Of a stretch of DNA of 21,250 nt, positions 21,133 through 21,250 are shown in pieces. Under the pieces are notes generated by a model. It was given only the letters and a program-made list of their open reading frames with translations. It was not told where the DNA came from and ran no database searches. Made by a program: the position numbers and the translations under genes. The DNA is from UBA8516 sp035455245 (GTDB lineage: Archaea; Thermoproteota; Nitrososphaeria; Nitrososphaerales; Nitrosopumilaceae), in contig DATIFN010000027.1 of assembly GCA_035455245.1 (NCBI GenBank), forward strand, positions 1 to 21,250. The letters run 5' to 3'. Each line of letters opens with the position of its first letter. Position 1 is the first letter of the stretch.

Positions 21133-21250
21133 TTACATTCGTTGATCTGAAATTACATCTTGTACAGTTTCATTGATTACTGCTTCTGCAATATCACTTG
21201 AGTATTCTGCAGTTCTCCGAATGTCTTCTAATACGAATTTTATCACACTT
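21133..21250 (-). CDS. C-terminal fragment of a PhoU-like protein
   Basis: The minus-strand frame is open from the right edge of the window to a TAA at 21133-21135, giving the last 38 residues of a protein whose start lies outside. The segment VLEDIRRTAEYSSDIAEAVIN matches the last helix of PhoU domains, where the pattern R-R-x-A-E-Y-x-x-D-I-A-E recurs. PhoU proteins regulate phosphate uptake; archaeal members are often fused to an AbrB-type DNA-binding domain, which cannot be checked here. It converges on the tRNA gene. The call rests on a short stretch, so it is probable rather than certain. Confidence 0.65.
   Translation of the reverse strand, partial: SVIKFVLEDIRRTAEYSSDIAEAVINETVQDVISDQRM

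Noticed and set aside
1..21250. Mobile elements, CRISPR arrays, defence or toxin systems
   Set aside because: No transposase, integrase, spaced direct repeats, Cas or toxin-like genes were seen; the orphan methyltransferase is the only DNA-modifying gene.

Overview
The window looks like a piece of a low-GC genome from an ammonia-oxidising type archaeon (Nitrososphaerota/Thaumarchaeota, probably Nitrosopumilales). This placement is inferred from gene content and promoter style; there is no rRNA gene to test it. The supporting signs are the archaeal early shikimate route (ADH synthase plus DHQ synthase II), a GHMP-type shikimate kinase, many genes with a TATA-like box about 25-31 nt upstream of an ATG, GTG or TTG start (leaderless or nearly leaderless transcripts), and several small proteins unlike bacterial families. 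No insertion sequence, phage, CRISPR or toxin module is visible. It reads as chromosomal core with lineage-specific small genes between.

Layout. 1-396: the C-terminal end of an exported or surface protein made of near-identical 97-residue Ig-like repeats. 587-1918: thiC. 1901-8600, minus strand: a tight seven-gene operon, aroE, shikimate kinase, aroA, aroC, chorismate mutase-aminotransferase fusion, tyrA, Nudix hydrolase. 8776-9379: a small membrane protein followed at once by a winged-helix regulator, with a palindrome upstream. 9444-9953: an uncharacterised membrane protein. 9971-10657, minus: aroD. 10740-11090, minus: a divergent P-II signalling protein. 11235-12101: an orphan beta-class DNA methyltransferase. 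12147-12629: two tiny genes. 12666-14502, minus: DHQ synthase II and ADH synthase, the first two steps of the route. 14647-15120, minus: a second winged-helix regulator related to the first. 15437-17994: a convergent pair, an MqnC-like radical SAM enzyme and a UbiD-family decarboxylase, which together point to futalosine-type menaquinone synthesis. 18109-18713: two convergent small cysteine-rich proteins. 18821-19657: a Pro/Ala-rich protein with a duplicated novel motif. 19667-20125, minus: a Bcp peroxiredoxin without the usual resolving cysteine. 20223-20933: an aquaporin with an unusual selectivity filter. 20994-21068: tRNA-Arg(GCG). 21133-21250, minus: the C-terminus of a PhoU-like protein.

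How the genes work together. The window encodes all seven enzymes from 2-amino-3,7-dideoxy-hept-6-ulosonate formation to chorismate, split into three transcription blocks. It also encodes chorismate mutase, an aminotransferase and prephenate dehydrogenase for the tyrosine branch; no prephenate dehydratase is present. Chorismate also feeds the futalosine route to menaquinone, so the MqnC/UbiD pair is metabolically linked as well as nearby.

The least explained items are the small membrane protein/winged-helix pair with its palindrome, the duplicated YTG...DKQF motif protein, the P-II protein with altered T- and B-loops, and the aquaporin with a His/His/Ala/Arg filter.
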